The notes beneath the pieces are model-generated. The model was not told the origin of the DNA, searched no databases, and worked only from the letters and a program-made list of their open reading frames with translations. Below are positions 16,261 through 26,213 of a stretch of 64,000 nt of DNA, in pieces. This DNA comes from Rothia kristinae NBRC 15354 (GTDB taxonomy: Bacteria > Actinomycetota > Actinomycetes > Actinomycetales > Micrococcaceae): assembly GCF_001570865.1 (NCBI RefSeq), contig NZ_BCSM01000002.1, positions 1 through 64,000 on the forward strand, given 5' to 3'. The first letter of the stretch is position 1. Each line of letters starts with the position of its first letter. Both the position numbers and the translations under genes were made by a program.

Positions 16261-16621
16261 GGCGGACTCCTCGGGGTGCGATGGCGGGCCCGGCCGGGGT
16301 GCGGGCGGCGCGGGCGCCGGATCCCGCGGGCGGGGCCGGAATCCAGCATGCGGGCCGGGTGCGGCCCGGTCAAGACGGGCGGGTGCGGCCAGGTCCGCGA
16401 CGGCTCCCGGCCCCACCGCGGCGGCGTGTCCAGAACCACGACCCTCGCAGGTACTTAGCTTCCCTCTGCACTGTAGGATCGAGAAGCCAGAAGATCAGTA
16501 CGGTGATGATCTGCCGATCCCGCCGACCGCAGGGCCGCCCGAGGGGACCACCGCCGCGCCGCCCCGATCCCTGGCCGGACGCGGCCCACCGGCGGCGCCC
16601 GCGGCATCGAACGGAAAGGGC
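16261..16621. other. 360-bp intergenic control region
   Basis: No gene is supported. It separates the divergent PLDc_N and MFS genes. Base composition falls around 16450-16515 (GGTACTTAGCTTCCCTCTGC, then ACTGTAGGATCGAG), where TGTAGGAT at 16472-16479 could be an extended -10 for the rightward MFS gene, leaving a leader of about 130 bases. Confidence 0.35.
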
Positions 16622-18101
16622 ATGAGCATGGTCGCCGGACCCTCGCAGCAGGAGCAGCATCGGCACTGGGAGGTCGAGGACGTCACCGTCACCGAACCGC
16701 CCGTCATCAAGCGCGCCATCGCGGCGGCCGCCATCGGCAACATCACCGAGTGGTACGACTTCGGCGTGTACGGCTACCTCTCGCTGACCATGAAGACCGT
16801 CTTCTTCCCGGAGACCGACGGCGTGCTCGGCAGCATCCTCGTGGCCGGGCTGTTCGCCGTCGCCTTTCTCGTGCGCCCCCTGGGCGGGATGTTCTTCGGC
16901 CCGCTCTCGGACCGGATCGGGCGCAACCGGGTGCTCGCGCTGACCATGCTGCTCATGGCCGCCGGCACCTTCCTCATCGGCTGCCTGCCGGACTACCACT
17001 CCATCGGGCTGTGGGCGGCCTTCCTGCTGCTGTGCCGGCTGCTGCAGGGCTTCTCCACCGGCGGGGAGTACGGCAACGCCATGACCTTCATCGCCGAATA
17101 CGCCCCGGACCGACGCCGCGGCCTGCTCGGCTCCATGCTGGAGGCCGGCACCTTCACCGGCTACCTGCTCGGCGCCTCCCTGGCCACCATCATGTCCGGG
17201 GGTGCTCAGCCCCGAGGCCATGCTGGCCTGGGGCTGGCGGGTGCCCTTCTACGTCGCCCTGCCCCTGGGCGTGGTCGGCCTGTACCTGCGCTCCAAGCTG
17301 GATGACACCCCCGCCTTCGAGGCCATGGAGAAGAAGTCCGCGGCGAAGGAGGAGCACCGCGTGGGCGCCCAGCTGAAGGAGACCTTCCGGCTCTGGCCCA
17401 ACATGCTCGTGTGCTGCGGCCTGGTGATCGCCTGGAACGTCGCCAACTACATGCTCACCGCCTACATGCCCTCCTACATCCCGATCATGGCGAGCATGCA
17501 GGGCGGGCGCGGGGCCGTCTCCGAGCTGACCTCCCAGATCCTGCAGATCATCGTCATGGCCGTGTGCCTGGCGCTGATCCCCGTGCTCGGGTGGCTCTCG
17601 GACCGGGTGGGCCGGCGCGCCGTCGCCCTGACCGGCTCCGCCGCGCTGATCCTGCTGGCCGTCCCCGCCCTGCTGCTGATCCGCGCGGACGGGACGCTGA
17701 GCACCCTGTTCGGCCTGCTCATCATGGGTCTGTCCCTGATCTGCTTCAGCGCGACCATGCCCTCGACCCTGCCCTCCCTGTTCCCCACCGCCCTGCGCGC
17801 CGGGGCCCTGTCCATCGCCTTCAACATCTCCATCTCGCTGTTCGGCGGCACCACCTCGGTGGTCATGGAGACCCTGGTGGGCAAGACCCAGAACCTCATG
17901 TGGCCGGCCTACTACCTGATGATCACCGGGGTCATCGGGTTCATCTCCCTGCGCTTCACCCCGGAGTCCAACGGACGGCCGCTGTGGGGGTCGACGCCGG
18001 CCGTGGCCCGCCCCGAGGAGGCCCCCGAGCACGTCGCCGAGCTCAACGGCCGGGTCCAGGCCGCGCAGCAGCCCCGCGAGAAGGCACCCACCGCGGGCTG
18101 A
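16622..18101 (+). pseudogene. MFS transporter (MHS/ProP-like) with frameshift
   Basis: Two adjoining frames together make one 492-residue metabolite:H+ symporter. The front (from ATG 16622) has NITEWYDFGVYGY, LSDRIGRNRVLA and LLQGFSTGGEYGNAMTF; the rear resumes with VLSPEAMLAWGWRVPFYVAL, LSDRVGRRAV and FSATMPSTLPSLFPT. The break is at five consecutive G residues at 17198-17202: removing one G restores ATIMSG-VLSPEAML. As written, translation stops at 17305 after six helices. Either a recent loss-of-function mutation or a homopolymer sequencing error; codon use on both sides is still normal. Confidence 0.85.
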
Positions 18102-18245
18102 CCAGCGCGGACGCCCGCCCGGACATCCGCCCCGGCCCCACCTCGCCAAGCCCTTCCCCGAGGGGTTAGGATGGCCTCAGCGTCCCGGGAGGGCAGGCTC
18201 GGAGACACCGGGCCCCCGGGGCCGGCGAGGAGGTCAGCGCCGACG

Positions 18246-19280
18246 ATGCTGCGGGCACGCGCCAGACACAGCCAGGGCCGCCGGGAATGGGTCACCACCC
18301 GGGACGGGCGCGAGCTGTGCGCCATGGTCATCGACGGCCCCCGCTGCGGTGCGGCCGAGGCCGCCGGGGCCGTGTGTCCCCGCCCCACCGTCATCGTCGA
18401 GGCCGACGCGGCGGACACCGGCTCGATGTGGGCGCTCGTGCAGCGCGCCGTCGGCGTCTCCGCCCGCACCGTGGTCTACGACCGCACCGGGCTGGGCCGC
18501 TCCGCCGGATCGGGTCGCCGCCCGGCTGCCCCGTGGACCCTGGAGCGTATGACCGCGGACCTGGAGGATCTGCTCGAGCACTTCGGCCCCGGACCCTTCG
18601 TCCTCGTGGGGCACGGCACCGGCGGGCCCGTGGTGCGCGCGGTGGCCGCCCGGCGTCGGGAGCGGATCTCCGGACTGGTGCTGGTGGATCCCGTGGACGA
18701 GCTGGGCCCCGCCCCGACCCAGTGCCGGCTCGGCCCGGTGAGCCTGGGAAGCCTGATGAGCCCGGAGAGCCCGGCGAGCCCGCGCCGCGGCCTCTCCGAG
18801 CGGCGTCGCCCCCGGTGGGCCGCAGCGCTGTCCGGCACCGCAGACGCCGCCCGCCGCCTCGCGGCCCTCGCGCGGCACGGACGCTGCCTGCACCTGCTGC
18901 CGGAGGACGTCCGCGTGGACCTGGCCGCCGACGGCTGGGACGCCGCCAGCCGGACGGCCTCCGCGCAGCTGCGGGCCTCCCTCGACGAGACCCTGCCCGG
19001 CTGGCTGGACCAGTCCCCCAAGCTCGGCCGGATTCCGGTGACGGTGATCTCCGCCGGACGGCGCGAGGCCCGCCAGCCCGCCCGGCTGCGCGCCGCCCTG
19101 ACCGCGGCCCACGCCCGCCGCGCCGGGGCCACCGGCCACGGCCGCCACGTGATCCTGCCCGGGGTCGACGGGGCGGGACTGCCCGTGCTGGCCGCGCAGC
19201 AGGTGGCCGCCGAGATCCGCGCGCTGGCCGGCTGCCTGCCCGGGCGCCGGGCCTACACCCCGCACCCCTGGCGGCTCTAG
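18246..19280 (+). CDS. Alpha/beta-hydrolase-fold protein without nucleophile Ser
   Basis: A 344-residue protein; ATG 18246 is chosen because GAGGAGG lies 11 bases upstream, although the frame opens at 18171. The fold is clear: VVYDRTGLGRS before the elbow, FVLVGHGTGGPVVRAVA at the elbow, VLVDPVDELG after it, and a C-terminal GHGRHVILPG that could hold the catalytic His. At the elbow the usual GHSTGG is GHGTGG, so residue 124 is Gly in place of the nucleophile Ser. It is probably not a conventional hydrolase, unless an alternative nucleophile is used. It is followed 35 bp later by the cyclotransferase-SGNH gene. Confidence 0.82.
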   Translation: MLRARARHSQGRREWVTTRDGRELCAMVIDGPRCGAAEAAGAVCPRPTVIVEADAADTGSMWALVQRAVGVSARTVVYDRTGLGRSAGSGRRPAAPWTLERMTADLEDLLEHFGPGPFVLVGHGTGGPVVRAVAARRRERISGLVLVDPVDELGPAPTQCRLGPVSLGSLMSPESPASPRRGLSERRRPRWAAALSGTADAARRLAALARHGRCLHLLPEDVRVDLAADGWDAASRTASAQLRASLDETLPGWLDQSPKLGRIPVTVISAGRREARQPARLRAALTAAHARRAGATGHGRHVILPGVDGAGLPVLAAQQVAAEIRALAGCLPGRRAYTPHPWRL

Positions 19281-19315
19281 CCCCTTCCCACGGGTCCGCG
19301 GCGCAGAATGGGAGC

Positions 19316-20275
19316 ATGAGCAGCACCGACCTCCCCGTCTTCTCCTTCGGAACCCTCCTCAACCCCCGCGTCCAGGAGCACCTGTTCGGGCACACCGTGC
19401 ACGCCCAGCCCACGGAGCTGGCCGACCACGACGTCGTCGACGTGCCCATCCTGGATCCGGCGGTGATCGCGGCCAGCGGCAAGGACGTGCACCCCGGGGT
19501 CGTGCGCCGGATCCGCCGCAGCGTCGCCGGGGCCCTGCTGCCCCTGGACGCGCAGCAGCTGGCCGCCGCGGACGCCTACGAGGTGGCCGCCTACGCCCGG
19601 CGCCGCACCCTCACCCGCACCCCCGGCGCCACCGAGACCCGGCCCGCGTGGGCCTACCTCAGCGCGAACCCGCTGGCCGTCGCCCAGCGGATCGCGGTGA
19701 TCGGGGATTCCATCGCCTACGGCCGAGCCAGTCTCGACGGCGGGTGGGCGGCGGCCCTGGGCGCCTGGCACGTGGGCCGCGAGGAAGCCGAGCACCGGCT
19801 GTACCAGCTGGCCTACCCGGGCACCACGATCCGCCGGATCGCCCAGCACATCCTCCCGGAGCTCACCGCGCGCAGGGCCGACACCGTGCTGATCAGCGCG
19901 GGGATCAACGATCTGCTGCTGGACGGCACCTCCCCGCGGGAGCTGGTGGAGCTGGTGCAGCGGCTGTGCGCCGACCTGGAGGCCGAGGGTATGCGCCCGG
20001 TGGTCCTGGGCCCCACGTGGCTGGACGCCCAGCGGGTCCGGACCGTGCTGGGCCACGAGGTGGACCCGACCCTGGTGCGGGAGCACCGCGAGCGCCTGGC
20101 CGCGTGGGCGCGGCAGACCCACCGGGACCACCTGGATCCCTGGCCGGTGCTGGAGGGCCACCCCGAGCGGGTGCGCGCGGACGGGCTGCACCCCGACGCC
20201 GAGGGTCACCGGATGCTGGCGCGGTGGCTGCTGGGGCTGGCCCAGGGCCCGGCCGAGGACTGGCAGCCCGCCTGA
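19316..20275 (+). CDS. Gamma-glutamylcyclotransferase-like/SGNH hydrolase fusion
   Basis: A 319-residue two-domain protein. Residues about 7-115 match the AIG2/gamma-glutamylcyclotransferase fold (VFSFGTLLNPRVQEHLFG, with the conserved FGTL turn and a late ADAYEV block). Residues about 124-312 form an SGNH/GDSL hydrolase: GDSIAYG with Ser132, AGINDLLL with Asn198, and DGLHPDAEGH with Asp289 and His292. The first domain would remove gamma-glutamyl groups as 5-oxoproline, the second would cleave an ester. Both active sites look intact. No signal peptide is visible, so the protein should be cytosolic. The pairing is unusual. Confidence 0.85.
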   Translation: MSSTDLPVFSFGTLLNPRVQEHLFGHTVHAQPTELADHDVVDVPILDPAVIAASGKDVHPGVVRRIRRSVAGALLPLDAQQLAAADAYEVAAYARRRTLTRTPGATETRPAWAYLSANPLAVAQRIAVIGDSIAYGRASLDGGWAAALGAWHVGREEAEHRLYQLAYPGTTIRRIAQHILPELTARRADTVLISAGINDLLLDGTSPRELVELVQRLCADLEAEGMRPVVLGPTWLDAQRVRTVLGHEVDPTLVREHRERLAAWARQTHRDHLDPWPVLEGHPERVRADGLHPDAEGHRMLARWLLGLAQGPAEDWQPA

Positions 20276-20300
20276 CCGGGGCAGCCCGACCGGGCCGGGC

Positions 20301-22177
20301 TCAGCGCTTCCCGAACCCCTGGAAGGCCCTCTCGATGGTCTCGGCGAAGACCGTGCCGCCGGGGATGTTGGGGTGGGTCAGGTCCGACTGCAGCAGGTCC
20401 GGGCGGGTGGAGGCGATCGCGTACCAGTCCGCGATCCGCACGTTCGGCCGCTTCTTCGCCTGATCCCACAGCAGCTGGTTGGCGGCCTCGATGAAGGTGG
20501 ACTGCCCGTAGATCGTCACCAGCACGACGTCGCGGTCCGGGCCGATCATGTCCAGCACCCGGTCCAGCACCCCGGGCTCGGGGATGCCGCCGTTGGTGCC
20601 GAAGTCCAGGACCACGCAGGGCCCGAGGGTGCCGTCATCCAGGTGCGAGCGCACCAGCCCCTCGGCCTCGTCCCACTTGCGGTTGGGCACCCCGTCGATC
20701 ACCGCCCCCGGGAACTGCTGCATGAGCCCGGGCGCGGAGACGGCGATCAGGGAGTCCCCGATGAACGTCATGTCCTCGGGCTTGGGGGAGGCGCACTGCG
20801 ATCCCTTCGGCGTCGGGCTGGCGGAGGGGGCGGCGGAGGCGCTGGCCGAAGGGGCGGCGCTGGCCCGCTGCTCGGCCCGCTCCTTCGCCCGCTCGCGCGC
20901 CTTCTGCTGGGATTCGGCCATGGCCTGCTGGGCGCCGTCCACGTCCTGCTCCACCTGGCTGCGCTGCGGGGCGGTGACGACGGCGACCGCGGCGGTGCCG
21001 AACAGCAGCACCCCCACCAGCCCGCCGGCCAGGGCGGCGCGCAGGCGAGACGACATCGTGCGCCGGGCGTCGGCCGAGCCGATGGCGGCCAGTCCGGCGC
21101 TGAGCACGGTGGCCGCCCCGAGCAGGACGGCGCGGAAGCCGCGGCGGCGCACGGGCTGCTCGATCCACCGCTCGGAGACGGCGGCCAGCACCACGGTGAG
21201 CACCACCGCCGCGGCCTGCACTGCCCACCAGGCGGGGGTGCGGGTTCCGGTGGGCGCCAGATCGTTGAGGATCTTCAGCACGGGCCAGTGCCACAGGTAG
21301 ATCCCGTAGGAGCGGCGCCCCACCCACACGAGGGGCCGGGCCTCCAGCACCCGGCCCAGGGCCGGCGTCGGGCCGAGCTGGCTGGCGATCATCGCGAGGG
21401 TGCCGAGGCTGGCCAGGGCCAGGCCTGCGCGGTAGGTGGCGGCGCCGTCTTCGGTGAGCACCGCGAAGCACGCGCCGACGACAAGCGTCCCGACGCCCAG
21501 CAGCGCCGACGCAGGACCGCGCCGGGCGAGCAGGCCGGCGGCCGGGCCCCGGCCCAGCTGCCAGGCGAAGGCCAGGGCGATGCCCAGCAGCAGCCCGAAG
21601 GCGCGGGTGTCCGTGCCGTAGTAGACGCGGGTGGGGTCCTCGCCCGGGACGTAGAGACCGGCCATCAGCGCCGCGGAGGCGACGGCCCCGGCCAGGGCCA
21701 GGAGGATGCGCGGGGCGGGGCGGCGGGTCAGGGCCATGATCCCGAGGAACAGCAGCGGCCAGACCAGGTAGAACTGCTCCTCCACGGCCAGGGACCAGAA
21801 GTTCATGAACAGCACGGGGGCGGTGTGGTGGAAGTAGGAGCCGCCCGCGGCCAGTTCCAGCCAGTTGGTGGAGAAGGTCAGCGCACCGAGGACCTGCCGG
21901 TCCAGGTGCACCCGCAGATCCGGGCCGCCCAGCAGGGACGCCGCGCAGCACACGGTGATGACCACCAGCAGCGCCGGGAGCAGGCGCCGGGCAGCAGACC
22001 CGGGCCCACGTGATAGATGACGACGGCGAGCACCGCGATCGCCCGCAGGGCGTCCAGGCCGCTGGTGTGGAAGCGGCGGGCCGGGGAGCTCGCGGCGGTG
22101 GCGTCGGGACCTGCCGGGAGGCGGCCTGCTGCGGGTCCGGTGTGGGCGGGGCGGTCGCTGGGGGAGGCAGAGGACAT
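20301..22177 (-). pseudogene. OatA-like acyltransferase 3/SGNH protein, internal deletion
   Basis: Remains of a membrane O-acyltransferase fused to an extracellular SGNH domain, the OatA layout that O-acetylates peptidoglycan or other surface glycans. ATG 22177 opens an N terminus ending in LDALRAIAVLAVVIYHVG (TM1 with its catalytic His). At about 21984-21992 the frame changes to RLLPALLVVITV. The conserved segment normally between these (the GVDVFFVISGFLI region, about 45 residues) is absent. The remainder keeps NFWSLAVEEQFYLVWPLLF, SYGIYLWHWP and the SGNH pieces GDSLIAVS and DLTHPN. A deletion between similar CTGCTGCCCGGCG and CTGCTCCCGGCG tracts explains loss and shift together. Confidence 0.85.
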
Positions 22178-22331
22178 GGATCCTCGAGGGGCGAAGACGG
22201 GGATGCGAAGAGGGGGAGCGCGGGTCCACCCGGCGCCGTCGCCGATTCTAACCCGGGCTGCGTGCGCTCGGGGCCTCGACGGGCGGTTCCGATGTGCGAG
22301 GCTCACCCGCGGTGGCGGATACTGGTCAGCG

Positions 22332-23039
22332 ATGGCTTCGCAGACGGCTCAGGTGATCGGCTCCGGCGTGGGCATGGCGGTCCTGGGTGCGTCCATGGGG
22401 TTCAGCCCCACCCTGTACGCCGTCGTCCTGCACCAGCTGAACCGCTCCCCGCGCGCGGCGACGATGATCCGCTGCCTGGCCCTGGGTCTGGGCACGGGCA
22501 CGCTGCTGCTCCTGCTGCTGTTCCAGGTCTTCGATCCGAGCCAGCTGGCCCGCGAGGTCGGCGGCGCCGTGCGGCGGCTGCTCACCCAGCGGAACCTGGA
22601 CCTCGCCGTGGGGGTGCTCTTCCTGCTGGCCGCCGGCTGGGAGGCCGCCCGCTCCGCCGCGCCCCGTCCACCCGCCCGGACCGGGGCGACGGCCCAGGCG
22701 ATGACGCCACTGGGCATCTACCTGTTCGGCGCGCTCAGCGCGGGGCTGAGCACCAACCGGATCCTGCTCACCTACGCCACGAGCCGGCTGATCACCCGCA
22801 CCACCGAGGCGTGGCCGTTGCAGCTGGTGCTGGTCGGCCTGCTGCTGGGCGCGCTGATGGGACCGTACCTGCTCTCCTCGTGGGTGTGGAACCGGTTCCC
22901 GCGGGCCAGCGGCTGGGTGCGGGCGGGGTTCGACTGGCTGATGCACTGGGATGCCCGGGTGATCCTCGCGGTGGTGCTCCTGGTGCTCGGCCTGGCGTTC
23001 CTGCTCCTGGCCTTCCCGCCCGCCCTGCTCACCCGGTGA
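22332..23039 (+). CDS. Six-helix membrane protein (LysE/GAP-like topology)
   Basis: A 235-residue integral membrane protein with about six hydrophobic helices in two halves separated by a short basic loop (SAAPRPPARTGA). The N-terminal GMAVLGASMGFSPTLYAVVL and the FGALSAGLSTNRILLTY segment recall the LysE/GAP group of small transporters. The resemblance is in topology more than motif, so function is unassigned. The chosen ATG at 22332 begins just before the first helix. It is divergent from the decayed acyltransferase and ends at a GC-rich hairpin. Confidence 0.7.
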   Translation: MASQTAQVIGSGVGMAVLGASMGFSPTLYAVVLHQLNRSPRAATMIRCLALGLGTGTLLLLLLFQVFDPSQLAREVGGAVRRLLTQRNLDLAVGVLFLLAAGWEAARSAAPRPPARTGATAQAMTPLGIYLFGALSAGLSTNRILLTYATSRLITRTTEAWPLQLVLVGLLLGALMGPYLLSSWVWNRFPRASGWVRAGFDWLMHWDARVILAVVLLVLGLAFLLLAFPPALLTR

Positions 23040-23072
23040 CGCGCCCACGATCCGCTGCCCATTCCCTCCAGC

Positions 23073-23123
23073 GCCCCGGCCGCCCTTCGCGGCCAAAGCC
23101 TGGGAGGGGCGGCCGGGCGGGGC
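23073..23123. terminator. GC-rich hairpin between convergent genes
   Basis: GCCCCGGCCGCCC pairs with GGGCGGCCGGGCGGGGC, with a small bulge and a loop of about 20 bases. It lies between the membrane protein gene and the convergent DUF779 gene, and could serve both. No T-run is present. Confidence 0.55.
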
Positions 23124-23125
23124 CG

Positions 23126-23605
23126 TCACAGCAGGAGGCTGCGGATCAGGAAGCGCTTGCCCTCCGGGGCCTCCACGGAGAAGCCGGACCCGCGCCCGTC
23201 CACCACGTCCACCGTCAGGTGCGTGTGCTTCCAGTACTCGAACTGCTCGCGGGACATCCAGAACCCGATCCGCCCGAGCACCGCGCCGCGCCCGTCCGGC
23301 AGATCCAGCTCGCCCAGGAGCACGTCCGCCGCGCCGGTGCGGAACTCCCCGGCCGGGAAGCACATGGGCGAGGAGCCGTCGCAGCAGCCGCCGGACTGGT
23401 GGAACATCAGCGGCCCGTGGATCTCCCACAGACTCCGCAACAGGGCCACCGCCTCCCCCGTGAAGGCCACGCGGGAGGCCGTCTCCCCCGCGACGGCGGG
23501 GTGAGCCTCGATGGTCTCCCGCCCGGCGGCGCCGTCGGCCCCGGCCCCCGGTTCGCGGCGGCTCGCGTCGGAGGACGCCGGGCGGGCGTCGTCGTGGGCC
23601 GGCAT
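23126..23605 (-). CDS. DUF779 protein of the alcohol/aldehyde dehydrogenase operon
   Basis: A 159-residue protein with the DUF779 core from about residue 45: VALLRSLWEIHGPLMFHQSG, CCDGSSPMCFP and FWMSREQFEYWKHTHLTVDV. The Cys pair, third Cys and His residues suggest metal binding, but no reaction is established. DUF779 genes are recurrent partners of acetaldehyde dehydrogenases, as here. ATG 23605 overlaps the last base of the alcohol dehydrogenase stop, so translation is coupled. The first 40 residues are low-complexity and unlike the family. Confidence 0.88.
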   Translation of the reverse strand: MPAHDDARPASSDASRREPGAGADGAAGRETIEAHPAVAGETASRVAFTGEAVALLRSLWEIHGPLMFHQSGGCCDGSSPMCFPAGEFRTGAADVLLGELDLPDGRGAVLGRIGFWMSREQFEYWKHTHLTVDVVDGRGSGFSVEAPEGKRFLIRSLLL

Positions 23606-24624
23606 CAGTACTCGATCACCACGCGACCCTCGATCTTCCCGTGGTGCATCTCGTCGAAGATCCCGTTGATGTCCTGCAGCGGGCGCTTGGAGAAGGTCGG
23701 ATGGATCAGGCCGCGGGCATAGAAGTCCAGGGCCTCCTCCATGTCCCGTCGGGTGCCGACGATCGACCCGCGGATGGTCAGGCCCTTGAGCACGATGTCG
23801 AAGATCGGCGCCGGGAACTCCCCCGGGGGCAGGCCGTTGAACACGATGGTCCCGCCGCGGCGGGCCATGTCGATGGCCTGCCGGAAGGCGTCCGGGTGCA
23901 CCGCGGTGACCAGCACCCCGTGCGCCCCGCCGGTGGCCTCCTGGATCTGCGCGGCCGGATCCCCCGACATCGCGTTGACGGTGAGCTCCGCCCCGTGCTG
24001 GCGGGCCAGGGCCAGCTTGTCCTCGGCGACGTCCACCGCGGCCACCCGCATCCCCATCGCCACCGCGCACTGCACCGCCAGGTGCCCCAGACCGCCGATC
24101 CCGGAGATGACGACCCACTGGCCGGGCCTCACCTCGGTGCGCTTGAGGCCCTTGTACACGGTCACCCCGGCGCACAGCACCGGCGCCACCTCGTACGGGT
24201 CGGCGCCTTCGGGGATGCGGGCCGCGAAGTCCGCGTCCACCAGCATGTACTCGCCGAAGGAGCCGTCCACCGAATACCCGCCGTTGACCTGCTCCTCGCA
24301 CAGGGTCTCCCAGCCGGTCTGGCAGTGCTCGCAGCGACCGCAGGCCGACCACAGCCACGCGTTGCCCACCAGGTCGCCGACCTGCAGGTCCGCCACCCCC
24401 TCGCCGAGGGCCACCACCTCGCCCACGCCCTCATGGCCGGGGATGAAGGGAGGGGTGGGCTTGACCGGCCAGTCGCCGTCCTTGGCGTGCAGGTCCGTGT
24501 GGCACACGCCGGAGGCGATCAGCTTGACCAGGGCCTGTCCGGGCCCGGGGGTGGGACGCTCGACGTCGGTGACGTCCAGCTCCTCGCCGAAGGCGCCGAC
24601 CACGGCTGCTGTCATGGTGCTCAT
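23605..24624 (-). CDS. adhP: Zinc-dependent alcohol dehydrogenase, AdhP type
   Basis: Medium-chain NAD-dependent alcohol dehydrogenase, 339 residues. Catalytic zinc ligands are the Cys of ASGVCHTDLH and the His of PGHEGVGEVV, plus a later Cys (PVLCAGVTVYKG). Structural zinc ligands are four Cys in ACGRCEHCQTGWETLC. The Rossmann motif is ISGIGGLGHLAVQ. ATG 24624 follows GGAGAATCCC. It oxidises ethanol or similar primary alcohols to the aldehyde, which the dehydrogenase encoded upstream would take to the acid. Middle gene of a three-gene operon. Confidence 0.92.
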   Translation of the reverse strand: MSTMTAAVVGAFGEELDVTDVERPTPGPGQALVKLIASGVCHTDLHAKDGDWPVKPTPPFIPGHEGVGEVVALGEGVADLQVGDLVGNAWLWSACGRCEHCQTGWETLCEEQVNGGYSVDGSFGEYMLVDADFAARIPEGADPYEVAPVLCAGVTVYKGLKRTEVRPGQWVVISGIGGLGHLAVQCAVAMGMRVAAVDVAEDKLALARQHGAELTVNAMSGDPAAQIQEATGGAHGVLVTAVHPDAFRQAIDMARRGGTIVFNGLPPGEFPAPIFDIVLKGLTIRGSIVGTRRDMEEALDFYARGLIHPTFSKRPLQDINGIFDEMHHGKIEGRVVIEY

Positions 24625-24689
24625 CAGGGATTCTCCTTCGAATCGTCGTGAAAGGGTTCCAGGGGTGCTCGGGGAGGGGCGTGCTCGCC

Positions 24690-26213
24690 TCAGAAGAGGC
24701 CCATCGCGTCCTCCGAGTACGAGACCAGGAGGTTCTTGGTCTGCTGGTAGTGGTCCAGCATCATCAGGTGCGTCTCCCGGCCGATGCCGGAGGACTTGTA
24801 CCCGCCGAAGGCCGCGTGCGCGGGGTAGGCGTGGTAGTTGTTCACCCACACCCGCCCCGCCTGGATGGCTCGGCCCGCCCGGTAGGCGACGTTGCCGCTG
24901 CGGGACCAGACGCCGGCCCCCAGCCCGTAGAGGGTGTCGTTGGCGATCGAGATCGCGTCGTCGTAATCGGCGAAGGTGGCCACGGAGACCACGGGCCCGA
25001 AGATCTCCTCCTGGAAGATCCGCATCGAGTTCTCACCCCGGAAGATGGTGGGCTTCACGTAGAAGCCGCCGGCCAGCTCCCCGTCGAGCACGGCCCGCTC
25101 CCCGCCGGTGAGCACCTCGGCGCCCTCCTGCCGCCCGATGTCCAGGTAGGACAGGATCTTCTCCAGCTGATCGCTGGAGGCCTGGGCTCCCATCATCGTG
25201 TCCGTGTCCAGCGGGTTGCCCATCCGGATCCGCTCGGTGCGGGCCACCACGGCCTCCAGGAATCCCTCCGCGATGCTCTCCTGCACCAGGGCCCGGGACG
25301 GGCAGGTGCACACCTCCCCCTGGTTCAGGGCGAACAGGGTGAAGCCCTCCTGGGCCTTGTCCCAGAAGGCATCGTCCCGGTCCATCACGTCCTCGAAGAA
25401 GATGTTGGGGCTCTTCCCGCCGAGCTCGAGGGTCACCGGGATGATGTTCTCCGAGGCGTACTGGGAGATCAGCCGGCCGGTGGTGGTCTCCCCCGTGAAG
25501 GCGATCTTCGCGATGCGCGGGGAGGAGGCCAGGGGCTTGCCGGCCTCCACCCCGAAGCCGTTGACCACGTTGAGCACGCCGGTCGGCAGCAGGTCCCCGA
25601 TCAGCTCCATGAGCACCAGGATCGAGGCCGGGGTCTGCTCCGCCGGCTTGAGCACGACGGCGTTGCCGGCGGCCAGCGCGGGGGCCAGCTTCCACACCGC
25701 CATCAGCAGCGGGAAGTTCCAGGGGATGATCTGCCCGACCACGCCCAGCGGCTCGTGGAAGTGGTAGGCGGTGGTGTCCTCGTCGATCTGGGACAGCCGC
25801 CCCTCCTGGGCGCGGATCGTCCCGGCGTAGTACCGGAAGTGGTCCACGGCCAGCGGCAGGTCCGCCGCCAGGGTCTCCCGCACGGCCTTGCCGTTGTCCC
25901 AGGTCTCCGCGACGGCGAGCATCTCCAGGTTCTGCTCCATGCGCTCGGCGATCTTCAGCAGCACCGCGGCCCGCTCGGCGGGGGCGGTCCGGCCCCAGGC
26001 GGGGGCGGCGGCGTGGGCGGCGTCCAGGGCGGCGTCGATGTCCTCGGCGGTGCCGCGGGCGATCTCGCAGAAGACCTTCCCGGTCACCGGGGTGACGTTC
26101 TCGAAGTACCGGCCCTTGGCGGGCGGCGTCCACTCACCGCCGATGAAGTGCTCGTAGCGGTCCTTGAAGGTCAGCAGCGAGCCGTCGGTGCCGGGATTCG
26201 CGTGCACGGTCAT
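24690..26213 (-). CDS. exaC: Acetaldehyde dehydrogenase, ExaC type
   Basis: NAD-dependent aldehyde dehydrogenase, 507 residues, full length. Landmarks are [20 protein letters not shown] (cofactor site), [21 protein letters not shown] with the general-base Glu, and [11 protein letters not shown] with the nucleophile Cys near residue 300; [13 protein letters not shown] follows. ATG 26213 is preceded by CGGAGGAGATCC. It converts acetaldehyde to acetate and heads the operon exaC-adhP-DUF779, a route from ethanol to acetate. A palindromic control region lies immediately upstream. Confidence 0.92.
   Translation of the reverse strand: MTVHANPGTDGSLLTFKDRYEHFIGGEWTPPAKGRYFENVTPVTGKVFCEIARGTAEDIDAALDAAHAAAPAWGRTAPAERAAVLLKIAERMEQNLEMLAVAETWDNGKAVRETLAADLPLAVDHFRYYAGTIRAQEGRLSQIDEDTTAYHFHEPLGVVGQIIPWNFPLLMAVWKLAPALAAGNAVVLKPAEQTPASILVLMELIGDLLPTGVLNVVNGFGVEAGKPLASSPRIAKIAFTGETTTGRLISQYASENIIPVTLELGGKSPNIFFEDVMDRDDAFWDKAQEGFTLFALNQGEVCTCPSRALVQESIAEGFLEAVVARTERIRMGNPLDTDTMMGAQASSDQLEKILSYLDIGRQEGAEVLTGGERAVLDGELAGGFYVKPTIFRGENSMRIFQEEIFGPVVSVATFADYDDAISIANDTLYGLGAGVWSRSGNVAYRAGRAIQAGRVWVNNYHAYPAHAAFGGYKSSGIGRETHLMMLDHYQQTKNLLVSYSEDAMGLF

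Noticed and set aside
17190-17210. Programmed ribosomal frameshift in the MFS gene
   Set aside because: No slippery heptamer with a downstream structure typical of known cases; MFS carriers are not known to use one.
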